Shown in pieces: positions 15,344-24,644 of a stretch of DNA of 64,000 nt. The translations under genes were made by a program, and so were the position numbers. Where the stretch lies: NCBI RefSeq assembly GCF_001543285.1, contig NZ_CP014164.1:1364001-1428000 (forward strand), read 5' to 3'. Each line of letters begins with the position of its first letter. The first letter of the stretch is position 1. Below the pieces are notes generated by a model. That model saw only the letters and a program-made list of their open reading frames with translations. It did no database searches and was not told where the DNA came from. Source of the stretch: Aerococcus viridans (GTDB taxonomy: Bacteria > Bacillota > Bacilli > Lactobacillales > Aerococcaceae).

Positions 15344-16459
15344 CTATTCTCTAGGGTATTCTTGCAAATTCCTCTTTTTCTGGATTTGATAAATCTTATG
15401 AATATTGATGATTAACGTCTTTATGACGGCATATACCGGTATACAGATTAGCATGCCCAAGATGCCTGCAATACTTCCAGCTCCAATCAATAGTAAAATA
15501 ATGGTCAGAGGATGGATATTCATGGACTTACCAAATAATAGTGGCTTGATCAAATTACCGTCCAACTGTTGGATAACTAAGATCGATAGCCCCATGTACA
15601 ATGCTTGTAATGGTGAAATAAAAAGTCCTACTATCACCGCCGGCACTGCACCGATAAATGGTCCAACATACGGAATAATATTCGCAACCCCACAAAAAAT
15701 AGCCAACAGTAGTCCATAGGGTTGTTTAAAGATCATCATCGCTAGAAAACTTAAAATTCCAACAATAAATGCATCTAAAACCGTACTGCTGATGTAAGCA
15801 GACAACGTCTCGTTTAATTCACGTACCGTTTGCCGTAGCTCTTTACGGATCGTTAACGGGAAGAATTTTGAAACAGCATCTAAAAAACTGTGTCCATCTT
15901 TAAACATGAAAACCAAAATAAATGGCACTGTGAACAACAGCACAAGAAAATTCATTGCAAATCCCACGATTAGTGACAACCCAGTGGTTGCATTGATGAC
16001 TCCAACTCTGATTAAATTATTAATCGATAGGTTTGCTGAGTTCAACTGTTCAACTAAATTCAGGTTTTTAAACTCTTCCTTATTTGAAAGTTCATTTAAC
16101 CAACGACCTGTTTCCTCAGCATAGATTGGTAAATTTTGTGTTAGCTCAGTGGTTTGTTCAACCATTTCAGGAACTACATTCAGCAATATTAGAGCACCAG
16201 CAAAGACCACCACAATAAATGATAGGAGAAATCCAATCACCCTTGGCACCCCACCTCTTTCCTCTAAAAAAACAACGATTGGATCAAACATATAATACAA
16301 AAAACCTGCAACTATCAATGGCAGAAGTATTGCCGAAGCCATCCCAATCAGCGGTTTGAAAATGTTGGCCATTTGTAAAATAAAATAAATGCCAATAATC
16401 GTTAAGACTATTTCCACTGTCCAAAAAAATAACTTGGACTGCTTGAATCGCGTAAACAT
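15344..16459 (-). CDS. AI-2E family transporter
   Basis: A 371-residue polytopic membrane protein of the AI-2E/PerM (UPF0118) family. It has several membrane segments: two near the N-terminus (about 10-60), one at 70-92, a pair around 160-190 and a cluster in the last 150 residues. The family signature PYVGPFIGAVPAVIVGL lies near residue 265. Members export small molecules or act as Na+/H+ antiporters; the substrate here cannot be told. GGAGG lies six bases before the ATG at 16459. It is a single gene with a terminator, sandwiched between IS200/IS605 and IS30 elements inside the possible csp-flanked island. Confidence 0.85.
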   Translation of the reverse strand: MFTRFKQSKLFFWTVEIVLTIIGIYFILQMANIFKPLIGMASAILLPLIVAGFLYYMFDPIVVFLEERGGVPRVIGFLLSFIVVVFAGALILLNVVPEMVEQTTELTQNLPIYAEETGRWLNELSNKEEFKNLNLVEQLNSANLSINNLIRVGVINATTGLSLIVGFAMNFLVLLFTVPFILVFMFKDGHSFLDAVSKFFPLTIRKELRQTVRELNETLSAYISSTVLDAFIVGILSFLAMMIFKQPYGLLLAIFCGVANIIPYVGPFIGAVPAVIVGLFISPLQALYMGLSILVIQQLDGNLIKPLLFGKSMNIHPLTIILLLIGAGSIAGILGMLICIPVYAVIKTLIINIHKIYQIQKKRNLQEYPRE

Positions 16460-16619
16460 AAGCGCCTCCTCTAAATTTTTTTATATAATCTGATCTTATA
16501 TTACCATTAATCCACACAGAGCGAGCGATATTTGCAGAAAAAGATGTAGCAGACAATTAAGTCCACTACCTCTACTAATTTAAAACTATTTAACTGTCGC
16601 ACCAGTTCCTATATAATTT

Positions 16620-16646
16620 GCTCCCTTTATGCTCCCTAGCGCTCCC
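16620..16646 (-). repeat. GCTCCC repeat cluster, right copy
   Basis: Three GCTCCC hexamers at 16620, 16631 and 16641, about one helical turn apart. The flank matches the left cluster near 13123. Without the IS30 insertion this cluster would lie about 90 bases from the 3' end of csp. Confidence 0.5.
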
Positions 16647-16671
16647 TTTTTGGCATCGAATTTTAGACCTT

Positions 16672-17776
16672 AAATTGTCAAATTAAGTGCAACACAGTTT
16701 TATAAAAGATTTCATAAGGTGTTTTCCAATTCAAACATTTTTTGGGACGTGTATTTAATTTCGTTGCCCAACCTTGTATCTCTTCATCAGTTGCATCTGT
16801 CAAATCAACACCTTTCGGTGAGTACTCTCTAAGGAGTCCATTTGTATTCTCATTAGATCCTCTTTGCCAAGGGGCATGAGGATCTGGAAAATAAATTTGC
16901 GTATTATTTAATTCCTCAGTCAATCGGGCGTGTTGACTGAATTCTTTACCACGGTCAGGTGTAATGGTTTTACAAAAATCAGAATCAATACCTTGTAGTA
17001 ATTTAATCATTTGGTCAACTACCGGCTTAGAAGCTTTCTTCTCAGATTTACCGATTAGTAATAACCTAGATTTTCTATCAACTAGCGTTACTAAGCACGC
17101 TTTACCAGTTTGACCTGCAACTGTATCTGCTTCCCAATGACCAATCTCAGTTCGTTCATTAGCGCTATCAGGTCGTTCATGAATCGTATTGGAGATAGGG
17201 ATCTTTCCTCTTCTCTCTACGTGATTTTTAGAATGGCGTGTTTTACCTCTGTGTCTTAATTTACGGATAGCGCCTCGATTACCGGTTGATAAACCAGGCT
17301 CATCGAAGTCGCCACGATAAATTGCACGATAGATAGTATTATAACTGATTTTATTTTTGGCATTTTCAAGGTTCAAACGACCAGAAATTTGTTCTGGAGA
17401 CCATTGTTCGTTGAGAAATAGTCGTTTGACCAACTGGAAAATAGAGTCTTTATCTAGCGTGCGATGTCTGCCACATAGTTGTTTTCTACGTTTATACTCT
17501 CCATGAGCAGTTGACGGTGAATAACTGCCATCCTTGTTTGAATTACGATGTAATTCTCTTGAGATAGTCGATTTAGAACGGTCTAGGGTCTCGGATATAT
17601 GCCCGATAGTTTCGCCTTGTTCATACATTAGGAATATTGTTTCTCGCTCGTTCATGGTAAGATGTGTGTATGGATTCATAGCTTTCTCCTTCTAATAGTT
17701 GGTTAGTACATCTATTTTATAGGAAAACTATGGATCTTTTTTTATTTTATTATTGTTGTTGCACTTAAATTGTAAA
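16672..17776 (-). mobile_element. IS30-family insertion sequence
   Basis: An element of about 1.1 kb. The ends are imperfect inverted repeats around AATTAAGTGCAACA (left, near 16680-16693) and TGTTGCACTTAAATT (right, near 17757-17771). One full-length transposase gene fills it, with its stop codon inside the left repeat. The exact ends and target duplication are not certain because both flanks are AT-rich. Confidence 0.88.
16678..17679 (-). CDS. IS30-family transposase
   Basis: A 333-residue DDE transposase. The N-terminal helix-turn-helix (LTMNERETIFLMYEQGETIG, then SKSTISREL) is typical of IS30. The catalytic core shows EADTVAG, TITPDRGKEF and the Glu of QRGSNENTNGLLRE. Length and motifs are complete. 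The ATG at 17679 follows GAAGGAGAAAGC. It probably acts on the inverted repeats at the ends of this element. Confidence 0.92.
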   Translation of the reverse strand: MNPYTHLTMNERETIFLMYEQGETIGHISETLDRSKSTISRELHRNSNKDGSYSPSTAHGEYKRRKQLCGRHRTLDKDSIFQLVKRLFLNEQWSPEQISGRLNLENAKNKISYNTIYRAIYRGDFDEPGLSTGNRGAIRKLRHRGKTRHSKNHVERRGKIPISNTIHERPDSANERTEIGHWEADTVAGQTGKACLVTLVDRKSRLLLIGKSEKKASKPVVDQMIKLLQGIDSDFCKTITPDRGKEFSQHARLTEELNNTQIYFPDPHAPWQRGSNENTNGLLREYSPKGVDLTDATDEEIQGWATKLNTRPKKCLNWKTPYEIFYKTVLHLI

Positions 17777-17785
17777 TTCGTCACA

Positions 17786-17818
17786 CAAAAAAAAAGACGA
17801 GGTCTATAAACCCCGTCA
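17786..17818 (-). terminator. Terminator of the cold-shock gene
   Basis: Minus-strand hairpin GACGGGGTTTATAGACCTCGTC followed by T9, about 17 bases past the csp stop codon. No comparable terminator follows the duplicated csp end at 12967. Confidence 0.85.
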
Positions 17819-17834
17819 TATCAATCTTATTTGA

Positions 17835-18035
17835 TTATGCTTTAACAACGTTAGCTGCTTGTGGTCCACGGTTTCCATCTTCGATTTCGAAAGAAACTTC
17901 TTGACCTTCTTCTAAAGATTTGAACCCGTCACCTTGAATAGCTGTGAAGTGAACGAATACGTCGTCAGCGCCGCTGCGTTCGATAAATCCAAAACCTTTT
18001 TCTGCGTTAAACCATTTAACTTTACCTTGTTCCAT
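17835..18035 (-). CDS. cspA: Cold-shock protein, CspA family
   Basis: A 66-residue OB-fold RNA chaperone. The RNA-binding motifs RNP1 (KGFGFIE) and RNP2 (DVFVHF) are present. It keeps mRNA single-stranded and translatable in the cold. The ATG at 18035 has AGGAGG about 12 bases upstream; the longer open frame would add a non-homologous extension. The 5' untranslated region is about 120 bases long and contains a palindrome (AAGTGCCTAGCACTT, 18108-18122), as is common for cold-shock messages. Its last 54 bases are duplicated at 12967-13020. Confidence 0.96.
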   Translation of the reverse strand: MEQGKVKWFNAEKGFGFIERSGADDVFVHFTAIQGDGFKSLEEGQEVSFEIEDGNRGPQAANVVKA

Positions 18036-18165
18036 AATAATAGAATCCTCCTCGTGCTCATGCACATATTTCTTTAGTAATTCTTGCACGGCTCGAGTAA
18101 AACTTTTAAGTGCCTAGCACTTTTAAAAATGTATAACTTTTTACCTATCCAAAAATTCTTACTTT

Positions 18166-18194
18166 AGTATAACATGGATCAATACATTTAGCAA
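18166..18194 (-). promoter_or_regulatory. Promoter of cspA
   Basis: TTGCTA, 17-base spacer, TATACT on the minus strand. It predicts a leader of about 120 bases before the csp start codon. Confidence 0.75.
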
Positions 18195-18222
18195 TGATAA
18201 ATTATAAGTAAATTTATTTTTA

Positions 18223-18927
18223 TCATTCAAAAATACCATATTCCTGTAAACTTAAGAAAGCATCGCCACCTACAATGATGTGATCCAGTATTTCTATGCC
18301 AATCAAATCCCCCACTTCAGCCAACCGTCTAGTAAAGTTGATATCCGCCTGAGAAGGCGACGGATTACCGGACGGATGGTTATGGGCGACAATAATTCGC
18401 GCAGCAGACGCCCGAACCCCTTCTTTAAAGATTTCCCTTGGATGTGCAACTGAAGCATTTAAACTTCCAACGAATATGGTCTTCTCTTTAACGATTTGAT
18501 TTTTTGTATTTAGATATAAGGCCATCACATTTTCCTGCTGTAGGTCTTTCAACTTCTCAATACAATAATTCCCCGCATCTTTCGTCGACATGATCACGCC
18601 CAATTTTTCCTGGTTAGATTGGTATAAGCGCCGACCAAACTCAATAGCAGCCTGTATTTCAACCGCCTTAGCTGGTCCAACACCTGGCAATTGGATCAAA
18701 TCATGGTAAGAAGCCGTACGTAAATCATACCTCGTTCCGAAATGCTGGATAATTTTCATAGCCAATTGAATAGCGTTCAAGCTCCGGTTCCCCGTCCGTA
18801 ATACAATAGCCAATAACTCATACATAGTCAACGATTCCGCCCCGTGGGTCATCAACCGTTCCCTTGGCCTAATCTCCTCTGGTAGCTCATGTATCGTTGT
18901 CTTTAATAACACGTGGTTTTCAGTCAT
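18223..18927 (-). CDS. radC: RadC family JAB/MPN-domain protein
   Basis: A 234-residue protein with an N-terminal helix-hairpin-helix-like region (LIQLPGVGPAKAVEIQAA) and a C-terminal JAB/MPN metalloprotease-like domain. The metal-binding motif is AHNHPSGNPSPSQAD, and the upstream Glu is in GVRASA-adjacent IFKEG. The role is uncertain; it was named for a DNA-repair phenotype that later work did not uphold. The ATG at 18927 has GAGGGG at good spacing; the frame is open to 18981. It stands alone between csp and fhs on the minus strand. Confidence 0.92.
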   Translation of the reverse strand: MTENHVLLKTTIHELPEEIRPRERLMTHGAESLTMYELLAIVLRTGNRSLNAIQLAMKIIQHFGTRYDLRTASYHDLIQLPGVGPAKAVEIQAAIEFGRRLYQSNQEKLGVIMSTKDAGNYCIEKLKDLQQENVMALYLNTKNQIVKEKTIFVGSLNASVAHPREIFKEGVRASAARIIVAHNHPSGNPSPSQADINFTRRLAEVGDLIGIEILDHIIVGGDAFLSLQEYGIFE

Positions 18928-19024
18928 TCCTTCACACCCCTCTACCATATTTATACGTGGTAAAAGTGCTAACTTGACCAATCTAATTATAAATAGAAAT
19001 CAAGTTTCGCTTTATTTTTTTGGC

Positions 19025-19055
19025 AAAAAGAAAAACGTGCAACTTTCGCTACACG
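19025..19055 (-). terminator. Terminator of radC or promoter-proximal terminator before fhs
   Basis: Minus-strand hairpin CGTG-TAGC-GAAA-GTTG-CACG followed by a T-rich tract, between the fhs stop codon (19103) and radC. Its orientation and position fit the end of fhs transcription. Confidence 0.65.
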
Positions 19056-19102
19056 CTCTCTCATAAATCCACTTATATTTTTAGCTGATGCCACAGAAAA
19101 CC

Positions 19103-20779
19103 CTAGAACAAACCAGTGATTTCGCCATCTTTTTTAATATCCATATCCAAGGCTGCTGGATGTTTTGGCAAGCCAGGCATCGTTAACACATCACCCGTCA
19201 AGGCCACAATAAAGCCAGCCCCAATTTTGGGCACCAATTCACGTACGGTCACATCAAAGTCTTCTGGTCGACCCAAAGATTTTGGATCATCAGATAGTGA
19301 ATATTGGGTTTTCGCCATACAGATTGGTAAATTACCCCAGCCATTTTTCTCGAAACGACGCATTTGATTCTGAGCTTTCTTAGAAAAGACAACATCACGT
19401 CCGCCATATACCTTTTGTACAATAGCACGGGCTTTCTCTTCTAAATTTGTTTCTTCATAAGCATAAGTCGCTTTAAATTCCTGGTCATTACCTTCAATTG
19501 CAGTAACGACAGCGTCCGCCAAGTCCAAACCACCCTGGCCACCATCAGCCCATACAGATGATTTCACACACACCACCCCAAGCTCAGCACATTTGTCTAA
19601 GACAACCTGTTCTTCCGCTTCGGTATCCGTCACGAATTCATTCACACAAACAACCACTGGCACTTGGAAATTTTGCATGGTTTCAATATGTTTTTGCAGA
19701 TTGGCAAAACCAGCCGTCACCGCTTCAACATTTTCGCCTTCATTCAAGTCTTTCACTAAAACACCACCGTGCATTTTCAATGAACGAATAGTCGCTACAA
19801 TAACGACTGCATCCGGCGCTTTTCCAAGGACGGGCACTTTAATGTCCATGAATTTCTCGGCCCCTAAATCAGCCCCGAATCCTGCTTCAGTCACCACATA
19901 ATCCGCTAGTTTCAAGGCTGCATGTGTCGCCACAACTGAGTTACAACCATGGGCGATATTGGCAAATGGCCCACCATGCACAAATGCTGGCGTATGCTCT
20001 AAAGTCTGCACTAAATTCGGCGCAATAGCATCCTTCATGACCAAGGTTAAAGCACCTTCAGCCCCCAAATCAGCTACAGTAATTGGTTGACGGTCGCGGT
20101 TTTCCCCAATGACAATCCGGGCAAACCGCGCACGCATGTCTTCTAGGTCTGTCGCTAAACACAAAATCGCCATAATTTCTGACGCCACCGTAATGTCAAA
20201 TCCATCTTGACGCGGGAAGCCGTTCCCAATGCCACCTAAGGCTACTGTAACCTCGCGTAAAGCACGGTCATTCAAGTCAACCGCCCGCTTCCAAGTCACC
20301 CGGCGGACGTCGATAGCCAATTCATTCCCTTGGTGGATGTGGTTGTCGATTAAAGCAGATAAGGTATTATTGGCTGTTGTAATGGCATGCATGTCGCCTG
20401 TGAAATGCAGGTTAATATCTTCCATCGGTTGGATTTGCGCGTAACCACCACCGGCAGCACCACCCTTAACCCCCATAGTTGGCCCTAACGAAGGCTCACG
20501 TAAGGCGATCATGGTTGACTTGCCGCGCTGACTCAAAGCATCCCCTAAACCGACTGTAGTTGTCGATTTCCCTTCACCTGCAGGGGTCGGGTTTATAGCT
20601 GTCACCAAAATCAACTTGCCGTTTTCATTCGATTCAATTTTTTCCAAGGTTTTTGCAGGTACCTTGGCCTTATATTTTCCATATAAATCGATATCGTCCA
20701 CATTAAAACCAATTTTTTCAGCAATTTCACTTATCGGTGCCAACGCATTTTGTTGGGCAATTTGAATATCTGTTAACAT
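19103..20779 (-). CDS. fhs: Formate-tetrahydrofolate ligase
   Basis: Makes 10-formyltetrahydrofolate from formate, ATP and THF, feeding purine and formyl-Met-tRNA synthesis. The 558-residue protein has the ATP-binding loop [14 protein letters not shown], the family signatures [27 protein letters not shown] and [16 protein letters not shown] (given here as landmarks near residues 105 and 270), and ends with KDGEITGLF, the usual C-terminus. GAGG lies before the ATG at 20779. Folate genes folC and a 5-FCL-type cyclo-ligase occur elsewhere in the window, so one-carbon metabolism is well represented. Its terminator is probably the hairpin at 19025-19055. Confidence 0.97.
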   Translation of the reverse strand: MLTDIQIAQQNALAPISEIAEKIGFNVDDIDLYGKYKAKVPAKTLEKIESNENGKLILVTAINPTPAGEGKSTTTVGLGDALSQRGKSTMIALREPSLGPTMGVKGGAAGGGYAQIQPMEDINLHFTGDMHAITTANNTLSALIDNHIHQGNELAIDVRRVTWKRAVDLNDRALREVTVALGGIGNGFPRQDGFDITVASEIMAILCLATDLEDMRARFARIVIGENRDRQPITVADLGAEGALTLVMKDAIAPNLVQTLEHTPAFVHGGPFANIAHGCNSVVATHAALKLADYVVTEAGFGADLGAEKFMDIKVPVLGKAPDAVVIVATIRSLKMHGGVLVKDLNEGENVEAVTAGFANLQKHIETMQNFQVPVVVCVNEFVTDTEAEEQVVLDKCAELGVVCVKSSVWADGGQGGLDLADAVVTAIEGNDQEFKATYAYEETNLEEKARAIVQKVYGGRDVVFSKKAQNQMRRFEKNGWGNLPICMAKTQYSLSDDPKSLGRPEDFDVTVRELVPKIGAGFIVALTGDVLTMPGLPKHPAALDMDIKKDGEITGLF

Positions 20780-20951
20780 GACAAAACCTCTTTCTATGAC
20801 ATCATTTTCTCATTATATTCTAGCATACTTGACTGCAAATCTAATATTTTCTTAAAAAGGACACTTCTTGTCTTGGCTGGCCAAACCGCCATAAATCAGG
20901 GGGCCAGCAAGTTGACGTCTACTCCTTTTTGCCCAAAAGCACTTTCGCACT

Positions 20952-20982
20952 AAAAAAAGACTGGCACACGAGAGTACCAATC
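20952..20982 (-). terminator. Terminator of the folC-HAD operon
   Basis: Minus-strand inverted repeat GATTGGTAC / GTGCCAGTC followed by T7, about 10 bases past the HAD-phosphatase stop codon. Confidence 0.7.
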
Positions 20983-20990
20983 AAATTTAT

Positions 20991-21635
20991 TTAATCTAAA
21001 AATGGTAAGGCGTCACCAAGACGGCCAACGACTGCTAAAACGCGGTCGTAGGTTTCATCATCCGGCGCTACCAAATCAGGAACCATGATCACGTCTAAAC
21101 CTGCTTGATAAGCGGCATTCACGCCATGAATAGAGTCCTCTAATACGATTGTTTTTTCTTTGTCTAAGTTGAAATCAGCCACAACTTTTAGATAAATTTC
21201 TGGGTCGGGCTTAGCGTTTTCTACTTGGTCACCACCAAGCACACCTTTGAAGTATTTCCGGATGCCTGTTGCCTCTAGTAAATACTCTACTGTTTCAATA
21301 TTTGTTGATGACGCGACATAGCAATCAACATTTTTAGCTGCTAACGTATCCAACACTTTGATCAAGTCGTCTTTTAAATCAGGCGCTTTATCTTTGATGA
21401 TTTCAAGGTATCGTTTATCTTCGCGGGCCAATAAAGCTTCTGCCGCTTCTCTGTCACCAATGGCTTCCTCGTACATTTGAAGGGTTTCCTTCTCGCCAAC
21501 CCCAACATATTTTAGGTAGTCATCCATGGTGAATTCAATGCCTAACGATGCGAATCCTTCTTGGTTTACTTGGGCGTAGACCTTCTCAGTGTCTAGCATT
21601 AACCCGTCCATATCAAAAATTACTGATGTTTTCAT
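20991..21635 (-). CDS. HAD-superfamily hydrolase (beta-phosphoglucomutase-like)
   Basis: A 214-residue HAD phosphatase. It has the motif I nucleophile in FDMDGLMLDTE (residues 7-17), motif II Ser in VASSTN, the motif III Lys region NAKPDPEIY, and motif IV LEDSIHGVNAA. The helical cap between residues 15 and 85 places it in subfamily IA. The substrate is not visible; sugar phosphates or nucleotides are typical. The ATG at 21635 lies 23 bases inside the end of folC and has a GAGGA site, so translation is coupled to folC. The upstream open frame is a folC-region artefact. Confidence 0.88.
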   Translation of the reverse strand: MKTSVIFDMDGLMLDTEKVYAQVNQEGFASLGIEFTMDDYLKYVGVGEKETLQMYEEAIGDREAAEALLAREDKRYLEIIKDKAPDLKDDLIKVLDTLAAKNVDCYVASSTNIETVEYLLEATGIRKYFKGVLGGDQVENAKPDPEIYLKVVADFNLDKEKTIVLEDSIHGVNAAYQAGLDVIMVPDLVAPDDETYDRVLAVVGRLGDALPFLD

Positions 21636-22857
21636 AGATATCCTCACTTTGTAGTTTTTCTCGCACTTCAGAGATAAAGTAGAAAGAGCCACAGAACACT
21701 ACTACGGCATCTACATTTGCTGGTGCGGATTGCTTATAATCATCATACCAATTATTCACAAATTTCGCATCTGTCGTGGCTAAATAATCGTTTTCTTTTC
21801 TTGCTTCTTCATAATCAAAAGTGGTGACATATAATTCAATGTCTGAATGTGCTTGGATATAGTCCAGTGAGTCGTTAATTTCCTTACGGTCTAAACTTGA
21901 AAAATACATGATTATTTTTTTATCTGCAAAAGTTGCTTTTAATACTTCTAGCAACCCCTTAATGGCTGAAATATTGTGGGCGCCATCAATATAGGTGGTT
22001 GGCTGGTTAGCGATTAATTCCATCCGACCTGGTAAAGCCGTCGCTTGAATAGCTGCAATGGCTGTTTGTTGGTTGAAATACAAGCCGTTTTCCTTTGTAA
22101 AAGCGGCAAAAGCCCCGTAAGCTGTCCGCGCATTCCATACTTGGTAAAAACCAAGTTGTGGAATGTCCATTTGCGGTTGCAATTTATAAGAAATCAATTG
22201 ACCTTCCTCTTGAGTCACTTTGTCTTGGATAATAGCCAAGTATTCTGGGGCAATTTCCCCAACAATCATGGTATCCCCTTGGCGCATAATGCCGGCTTTT
22301 TGCTTGGTAATGGCGAATTCATCTTTACCCAAATCGGGAATATGGTCTTTACCAATAGAAGTGATGACCCGGACGGCATGCGGGAAAATATTGGTGTAGT
22401 CTTTTTTGCCACCAATCCCTACTTCAACGATCAGGATGTCGACGTCCACCTGGCCCGCATATATAAAGAAAGCTAAAGTGAGGACTTCGAAATAGGACAT
22501 AGCTTCGATGTTTAGAGCTTCGATATGGTGACGGACTTCGTTCATCAGGTGAATAAATGCTTGGTCGTCGATATTCTCTTTATTGTGGCGAATACGTTCG
22601 GTTAAGGACGTCAAATGTGGTGACGTGAATAGGAGGGTCGAGTAACCGTGAGCTGTCGCCATTTGCTCGATATAACGACAGGTTGACCCCTTGCCGTTGG
22701 TACCAGTCACGTGGATTGCGGGTGTTTTTAACTCTGGGTGGTCGTAGCGGTCAAGCACGCTTGCCATCCGCGAAAAATCTTTTGGCGTCGACTTGGTGTA
22801 CATTGCCATCCATTGTTCGATTTGCGCCATATTGTGCATTAAAATAGCCAATTTCAT
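21613..22857 (-). CDS. folC: Folylpolyglutamate/dihydrofolate synthase
   Basis: Adds glutamate to folates, which keeps them in the cell, and may also act on dihydropteroate. The 414-residue Mur-ligase-like protein has the P-loop HVTGTNGKGSTCR, the omega-loop region TSPHLTSLTERIR, the VGIGGKKDYTNIF motif and DGAHNISAI. The ATG at 22857 is taken because the frame is open and GGGGGC precedes it closely. The in-frame ATG at 22830 (MAQIEQW), nearer to the usual FolC N-terminus, is a real alternative. It overlaps the HAD phosphatase gene by 23 bases. Confidence 0.93.
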   Translation of the reverse strand: MKLAILMHNMAQIEQWMAMYTKSTPKDFSRMASVLDRYDHPELKTPAIHVTGTNGKGSTCRYIEQMATAHGYSTLLFTSPHLTSLTERIRHNKENIDDQAFIHLMNEVRHHIEALNIEAMSYFEVLTLAFFIYAGQVDVDILIVEVGIGGKKDYTNIFPHAVRVITSIGKDHIPDLGKDEFAITKQKAGIMRQGDTMIVGEIAPEYLAIIQDKVTQEEGQLISYKLQPQMDIPQLGFYQVWNARTAYGAFAAFTKENGLYFNQQTAIAAIQATALPGRMELIANQPTTYIDGAHNISAIKGLLEVLKATFADKKIIMYFSSLDRKEINDSLDYIQAHSDIELYVTTFDYEEARKENDYLATTDAKFVNNWYDDYKQSAPANVDAVVVFCGSFYFISEVREKLQSEDIYENISNF

Positions 22858-22978
22858 GCCCCCATTTTTTTAATTATCATCTTACCAGACATCATTCTAG
22901 CACGGAAATTCCTTTAAAAGTATTTTATTTGTGTAAATCACTGGGTATATTTTTCTGTATGGCCTAGATTAAATCGAA

Positions 22979-23014
22979 AAAAGAAGCCGACTATTTAGCT
23001 TAAGTCGGCTTCTT
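22979..23014 (-). terminator. Terminator of valS, now separated from it by ISL3
   Basis: Perfect inverted repeat AAGAAGCCGACT / AGTCGGCTTCTT with T6 on the minus strand. Removing the ISL3 element and one target copy would place it about 14 bases past the valS stop codon. It probably was the valS terminator before the insertion. Confidence 0.75.
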
Positions 23015-23018
23015 AAAT

Positions 23019-23026
23019 GGTTATTT
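23019..23026. repeat. Target-site duplication of ISL3, left copy
   Basis: GGTTATTT directly outside the left inverted repeat, repeated exactly at 24837-24844. An 8-base duplication is usual for ISL3 elements. Confidence 0.92.
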
Positions 23027-23155
23027 GGTTCTATAATAAATAGTGTTGGTGAGAATTCATATTGAATCTCATTGACACTATTTTTGTGTACGCAAAAAGG
23101 ACATGATATCCTTAATGCGTGTAAACCACTACGAATACAGAAAGAAGGAAAAATC

Positions 23156-24496
23156 ATGTCCCATACATCTATTATAAAACAACTTTGCGGTATTTACGAC
23201 AATAATATTGATATTACAATACCAAAATCTATGCATCTGTTGCCACTTGAAAAGTATCATGAAATAAATCATTTCGTTTTACATGGGGTTCTTACGTACA
23301 AGCCTAAGGCTTGTATGCACTGTGGTGTAAAGAATACTGGTAATCGAGATATCATCAAACATGGCTTTAAACTAGCTATCATTCGATTACCGAACACAGC
23401 TACTAATCCTGTTTTACTTAAATTACAGAAGCAACGCTTTTATTGTAAACATTGTGCACAAACTTTTATCGCTGAAACACCATTAGTTGAAAAATTTTGC
23501 TGTATTTCTAAAACCATTAAAAGTCAAATTAGCTCCGAATTGGTTGAAACGCAATCTATGCGGTTAATCGCTAAACGTTATCATGTCTCTTCTCCAACAG
23601 TGGCCAGAACTTTAATGAAAGCAAGTATGGGACTATCACCTAAGGGAAATTATCTCCCGAATCACCTCGGTGTAGATGAGTTTAAATCGACTAATCGTGT
23701 AGCCAATGCGATGAGTGCTGTCCTTGTGGACACGCATAATAGAAGGCTAATTGATATTGTCGTTGATAGAAAACAAGCGTCGCTCATCGATTACTTTTCT
23801 TCTTTTACCTGGACTGCTCGAAGCAGCGTGAAGACAGTTTCGATTGATTTATATACACCTTATCTAGAGGTCATCCGCACATGTTTCCCTAATGCGAAGA
23901 TTGTCATTGATCGATTCCATATAGTAAAGCTGTTGAATGAAACAATCAATTCTATTCGTATTAAAGTGATGAATGCTATCAAAACAAGCCGTCCATCGGA
24001 CTACAATAAACTCAAAAAACAATGGAAATTGTTGTTAAAGAACGCTGAAGATTTAAATTTCACGGATACACATTATGTTCGTCAATTTGGTGAAGCGATA
24101 TCAGAACAACGTATTGTTGATTATCTTTTGAGTATCTCACACGAACTTTTAGTTACTTATACCCTGATGAATGAACTAAAATATGCCATTTCAACTCATG
24201 ATATCAATATTTTCAATGAAATCCTACGTGGGACTAAGAACCAAACTTTGCCAAGTCGTACGAGAAGAACTATCAGAACATTAGCCAAATTCTTGCCTTA
24301 TATACATAACGCTTTAAAATATACTGTATCAAATGGTCCTACCGAAGGTATTAATAATAAAATTAAATTAATTAAACGAACAGGTTTTGGATATTCGAAC
24401 TTCCATCATTTACGTGCAAGAATTTTAGTCCAATTCAAATTAAATTACAAACCATCCAATCCTAAACCTTATACATTTGATGGGATGGCAAGCTAA
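23156..24496 (+). CDS. ISL3-family transposase
   Basis: A 446-residue transposase. It has an N-terminal zinc-binding region with paired cysteines (CMHCGVKN near 60 and YCKHCAQTF near 100), a helix-turn-helix (MRLIAKRYHVSSPTVART) and the DDE core (LGVDEF, DRFHIVKLLN, and the Glu of TEGINNKIKLIKR). The ATG at 23156 has GAAGGA at good spacing; the upstream frame would include the inverted-repeat region. All motifs are intact, so transposition is plausible. Confidence 0.94.
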   Translation: MSHTSIIKQLCGIYDNNIDITIPKSMHLLPLEKYHEINHFVLHGVLTYKPKACMHCGVKNTGNRDIIKHGFKLAIIRLPNTATNPVLLKLQKQRFYCKHCAQTFIAETPLVEKFCCISKTIKSQISSELVETQSMRLIAKRYHVSSPTVARTLMKASMGLSPKGNYLPNHLGVDEFKSTNRVANAMSAVLVDTHNRRLIDIVVDRKQASLIDYFSSFTWTARSSVKTVSIDLYTPYLEVIRTCFPNAKIVIDRFHIVKLLNETINSIRIKVMNAIKTSRPSDYNKLKKQWKLLLKNAEDLNFTDTHYVRQFGEAISEQRIVDYLLSISHELLVTYTLMNELKYAISTHDINIFNEILRGTKNQTLPSRTRRTIRTLAKFLPYIHNALKYTVSNGPTEGINNKIKLIKRTGFGYSNFHHLRARILVQFKLNYKPSNPKPYTFDGMAS

Positions 24497-24537
24497 CCCA
24501 GGGATAGTGGTATATTTTTGAATAAAGAGGACTGAAA

Positions 24538-24644
24538 GTGTACGTCCTTAGCCGTGAACAAGCATGAAATCGAGACTAAGGCTCGATTTCAAAGCAGAGA
24601 GACCTTGGCTCTCGCTGGTGCCACGGCTTTTAAGGAACGTACAC
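24538..24644 (+). ncRNA. Candidate structured RNA in the ISL3 3' region
   Basis: Non-coding segment with three nested or adjacent helices. The outer helix pairs 24538-24550 with 24631-24644 (GTGTACGT/ACGTACAC plus CCTTA/TAAGG, one bulge) and continues as GCCGTG 24551-24556 with CACGGC 24622-24627. Inside it are a perfect 9-bp hairpin (GAAATCGAG 24566-24574 with CTCGATTTC 24582-24590) and a second hairpin (GAGAG 24597-24601 with CTCTC 24609-24613, extended by AGC/GCT). Together they form a three-way junction of 107 bases. The strand is uncertain because almost all pairs are Watson-Crick. I do not recognise a known RNA family. Confidence 0.55.
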
